This document shows positions 6,694 through 7,828 of a stretch of DNA of 7,828 nucleotides, piece after piece. Source of the DNA: Lachnospiraceae bacterium UBA3863 (GTDB taxonomy: Bacteria > Bacillota > Clostridia > Lachnospirales > Lachnospiraceae). Positions within the stretch are counted from its first letter, which is position 1; each line of letters begins with the position of its first letter. The stretch covers positions 1-7,828 of the forward strand of contig DGGX01000131.1 of the NCBI GenBank assembly GCA_002392385.1. Direction: 5' to 3'. The notes below the pieces were generated by a model. It was not told the DNA's origin and did not search any database. It saw only the letters and a list, made by a program, of their open reading frames with translations. The translations under genes were made by a program, and so were the position numbers.

Positions 6694-6751
6694 GCTGCCG
6701 CGCCGGAAACCGGCCCATAAGGGCTGAGATTCCGGCAGCGGCGGCTTTTTT
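6694..6751 (+). terminator. Strong intrinsic terminator after argD
   Basis: An outer stem pairs 6694-6708 (GCTGCCGCGCCGGAA) with 6730-6745, with one bulged A (6737) and one G-T pair. An inner GCCC-ATAA-GGGC hairpin lies at 6713-6724. Six T residues (6746-6751) follow the stem directly. It begins 9 nt after the argD stop and should end the arg transcript. Confidence 0.92.
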
Positions 6752-6758
6752 ACTGCAT

Positions 6759-6777
6759 AAAAATGCCTTCCGGCATC
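6759..6777 (-). terminator. Possible small terminator on the minus strand
   Basis: Read on the minus strand, ATGCC-GGAA-GGCAT forms a 5-bp stem (6 with a G-T pair) capped by a GNRA-type loop and followed by TTTTT. It would stop transcription arriving from the right. No minus-strand gene is visible, so it may be chance or protect against antisense reading. Confidence 0.25.
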
Positions 6778-6807
6778 TTCCCTGGAGCGGTTCTGTTGCA
6801 AAAATAC

Positions 6808-6836
6808 TTGTAAAATGTTACGAATCTGTTTAAAAT
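6808..6836 (+). promoter_or_regulatory. Promoter for the comEA-like gene
   Basis: TTGTAA (6808-6813, 4 of 6) and TAAAAT (6831-6836, 5 of 6) are separated by 17 bp in a locally AT-rich stretch. Transcription would begin near 6843, only about 45 nt before the start codon. A rival -35, TTGCAA at 6796-6801, has a poorer -10 partner (TACGAA region). Confidence 0.55.
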
Positions 6837-6843
6837 AAAAACA

Positions 6844-6885
6844 GCGCACAGACGGTTCCCCTTTTTGCAAGAGGGAGGTGTGCGC
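6844..6885 (+). promoter_or_regulatory. Leader hairpin covering the ribosome binding site
   Basis: GCGCACA (6844-6850) and TGTGCGC (6879-6885) are perfect 7-bp inverted arms. Inside, CCCTTT (6859-6864) can pair with AGAGGG (6870-6875, one G-T pair). The Shine-Dalgarno GGGAGG (6873-6878) lies within the fold, partly in the inner stem. The arms and the ACGGTTCC at 6852-6859 resemble the repeat family at 109-320, so the leader may derive from a repeat copy. A role in translation control is inference. Confidence 0.4.
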
Positions 6886-6886
6886 C

Positions 6887-7522
6887 TTGAAAGATCGAAA
6901 AGTACAGACACAGAGGCAGGGCCGGTGGGTCCGGGCATGGGTCCGGACGTTGCTGGCTGTAATCCTGTTTACAGGAACGGCAGGCTGCGGCTCCGCGGAG
7001 ACACTGGTCGTGGAAGAGGCGGAGACGGCCGCGGGACCGGAAACGGCAGCCGCGGAGGAGACAGGCCTTCCGGACACTTCGGAGGACGATGCCGGGAAGA
7101 GGATCTGTGTTTTTGTCTGCGGGGCCGTCCGGGAACCGGGCGTCTATGAACTCCCCGAGGGATCCAGAGTCCGGGACGCTCTTGCGGCGGCCGGCGGATT
7201 CAGGGAGGACGCGGACAGGGAGTATGTCAATCTGGCAGGGCCGGTCGCGGACGGGGACCAGATCCGGTTACCCACCGAGGAGGAGGCGGCAGCCGCCGGT
7301 AATCTCACAGGCGCGGCTGATCAGGCCGGAATCGTGAATATCAATACCGCGGATGCCGGAGAGCTGATGACGCTGCCGGGAATCGGAGAGACAAGAGCCG
7401 AGGAGATCATCCGCTACAGGACACGGCAGGGAGGGTTCGCCTCCCCGGAAGAGATCATGAACGTGTCCGGGATCGGAGAGGCAAGCTACGAGAAGATCCG
7501 TGACAGGATCACCGCCCGCTGA
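6887..7522 (+). CDS. comEA: ComEA-like lipoprotein, SLBB plus helix-hairpin-helix
   Basis: This 211-residue protein is a probable surface DNA-binding protein of the ComEA family, whose members bind incoming DNA during transformation. Basic residues and a hydrophobic run (about 17-30) lead to GTAGC, so Cys34 is a likely lipidation site, though T at -3 is not ideal. An Ala/Glu-rich linker (35-70) precedes an SLBB domain (74-129; VFVCGAVREPGVYELP, 75-90). The end (148-211) holds two helix-hairpin-helix motifs: VNINTADAGELMTLPGIG (150-167) and IMNVSGIGEASYEKI (190-204). The start is taken as TTG 6887 because GGGAGG ends 8 nt before it. A GTG at 6878 would add three residues but overlaps the binding site itself. 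The response regulator follows after 54 nt with no terminator. The domain assignment is firm; a transformation role is inferred, since such proteins also occur in species not known to be competent. Confidence 0.88.
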   Translation: MKDRKVQTQRQGRWVRAWVRTLLAVILFTGTAGCGSAETLVVEEAETAAGPETAAAEETGLPDTSEDDAGKRICVFVCGAVREPGVYELPEGSRVRDALAAAGGFREDADREYVNLAGPVADGDQIRLPTEEEAAAAGNLTGAADQAGIVNINTADAGELMTLPGIGETRAEEIIRYRTRQGGFASPEEIMNVSGIGEASYEKIRDRITAR

Positions 7523-7576
7523 ATGGCCGGGCAAGGAACAGATACAGAGTATTTCAGGTACAGAGAGGAACAGGTA

Positions 7577-7828
7577 ATGGCGACGAAGGTGCTGGTTGTT
7601 GATGATGAAAAGCTGATCGTAAAGGGTCTGCGCTTCAGTCTGGTACAGGACGGATACGATGTCGACTGTGCTTATGACGGTGAGGAGGCCGTAGATCTTG
7701 CCCGCAGGAATGAATATGACGTCATCCTGCTGGATGTCATGCTTCCCGGACTCTCTGGGTTCGAAGTACTGCAGCAGGTGCGTGAGTTCTCTTCGGTACC
7801 GGTGATCATGCTGACCGCCAAGGGCGAG
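7577..7828 (+). CDS. Response regulator receiver domain, partial (cut by window end)
   Basis: The first 84 residues of a two-component response regulator are present, and the reading frame runs off the window without a stop. D9 and D10 form the acidic pocket, D53 in LLDVMLPGLSGFEVL is the phosphoacceptor, and T80 and K82 in MLTAKGE complete the receiver site. The wording resembles OmpR/PhoB-type regulators, so a C-terminal winged-helix DNA-binding domain and then a histidine kinase gene would be expected downstream, but neither is visible. ATG 7577 has AGAGGAA about 6 nt upstream. An in-frame ATG at 7523, directly abutting the preceding stop, would add 18 residues unlike a receiver domain. 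It is probably transcribed with the comEA-like gene. Confidence 0.93.
   Translation, partial: MATKVLVVDDEKLIVKGLRFSLVQDGYDVDCAYDGEEAVDLARRNEYDVILLDVMLPGLSGFEVLQQVREFSSVPVIMLTAKGE

Overview
The window reads as a GC-rich Gram-positive chromosome segment, most likely Clostridia and probably Lachnospiraceae-like. This rests on the LicC/choline-kinase fusion with a BCCT carrier, the arginine-sensitive type of ArgB, a ComEA-type lipoprotein beside an OmpR-family response regulator, strong AGGAGG-type ribosome binding sites and sigma-A-like promoters. The taxon is an inference from gene style, not a database match. All six genes lie on the + strand.

Bases 1-417 hold no credible gene. They contain a 52-bp tandem duplication (1-104), then a cluster of related palindromic repeats with the core GGAACCGTCCCC or its complement (109-320). 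A good extended -10 promoter follows directly (328-356).

Bases 418-4478 form a choline-uptake and CDP-choline module. The first gene encodes a three-domain protein (winged HTH, LicC-like nucleotidyltransferase, LicA-like choline kinase). It overlaps by one base a stand-alone LicC-like cytidylyltransferase, which is followed after 27 nt by a BCCT-family carrier. Together they could import choline, phosphorylate it and activate it to CDP-choline, as the lic locus does in bacteria that decorate surface glycans with phosphocholine. No LicD-type phosphocholine transferase lies in the window.

Bases 4479-6751 carry argB and argD with a candidate promoter of their own, an 8-bp-arm palindrome in the leader, and a strong intrinsic terminator. 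They cover steps 2 and 4 of ornithine synthesis. argC and argJ are absent here.

Bases 6752-7828 carry a promoter, a leader able to fold over the ribosome binding site, a ComEA-like lipoprotein gene (SLBB plus helix-hairpin-helix), and the first 84 codons of an OmpR-type response regulator cut by the window end.

Most of the window is ordinary metabolism. The least ordinary points are the DNA-binding domain fused to a choline-activating enzyme, the two nucleotidyltransferase modules of which the fused one has altered active-site positions, the aspartate in the ion-coupling stretch of the carrier, and the repeat cluster abutting the lic promoter with a possible relic before comEA.
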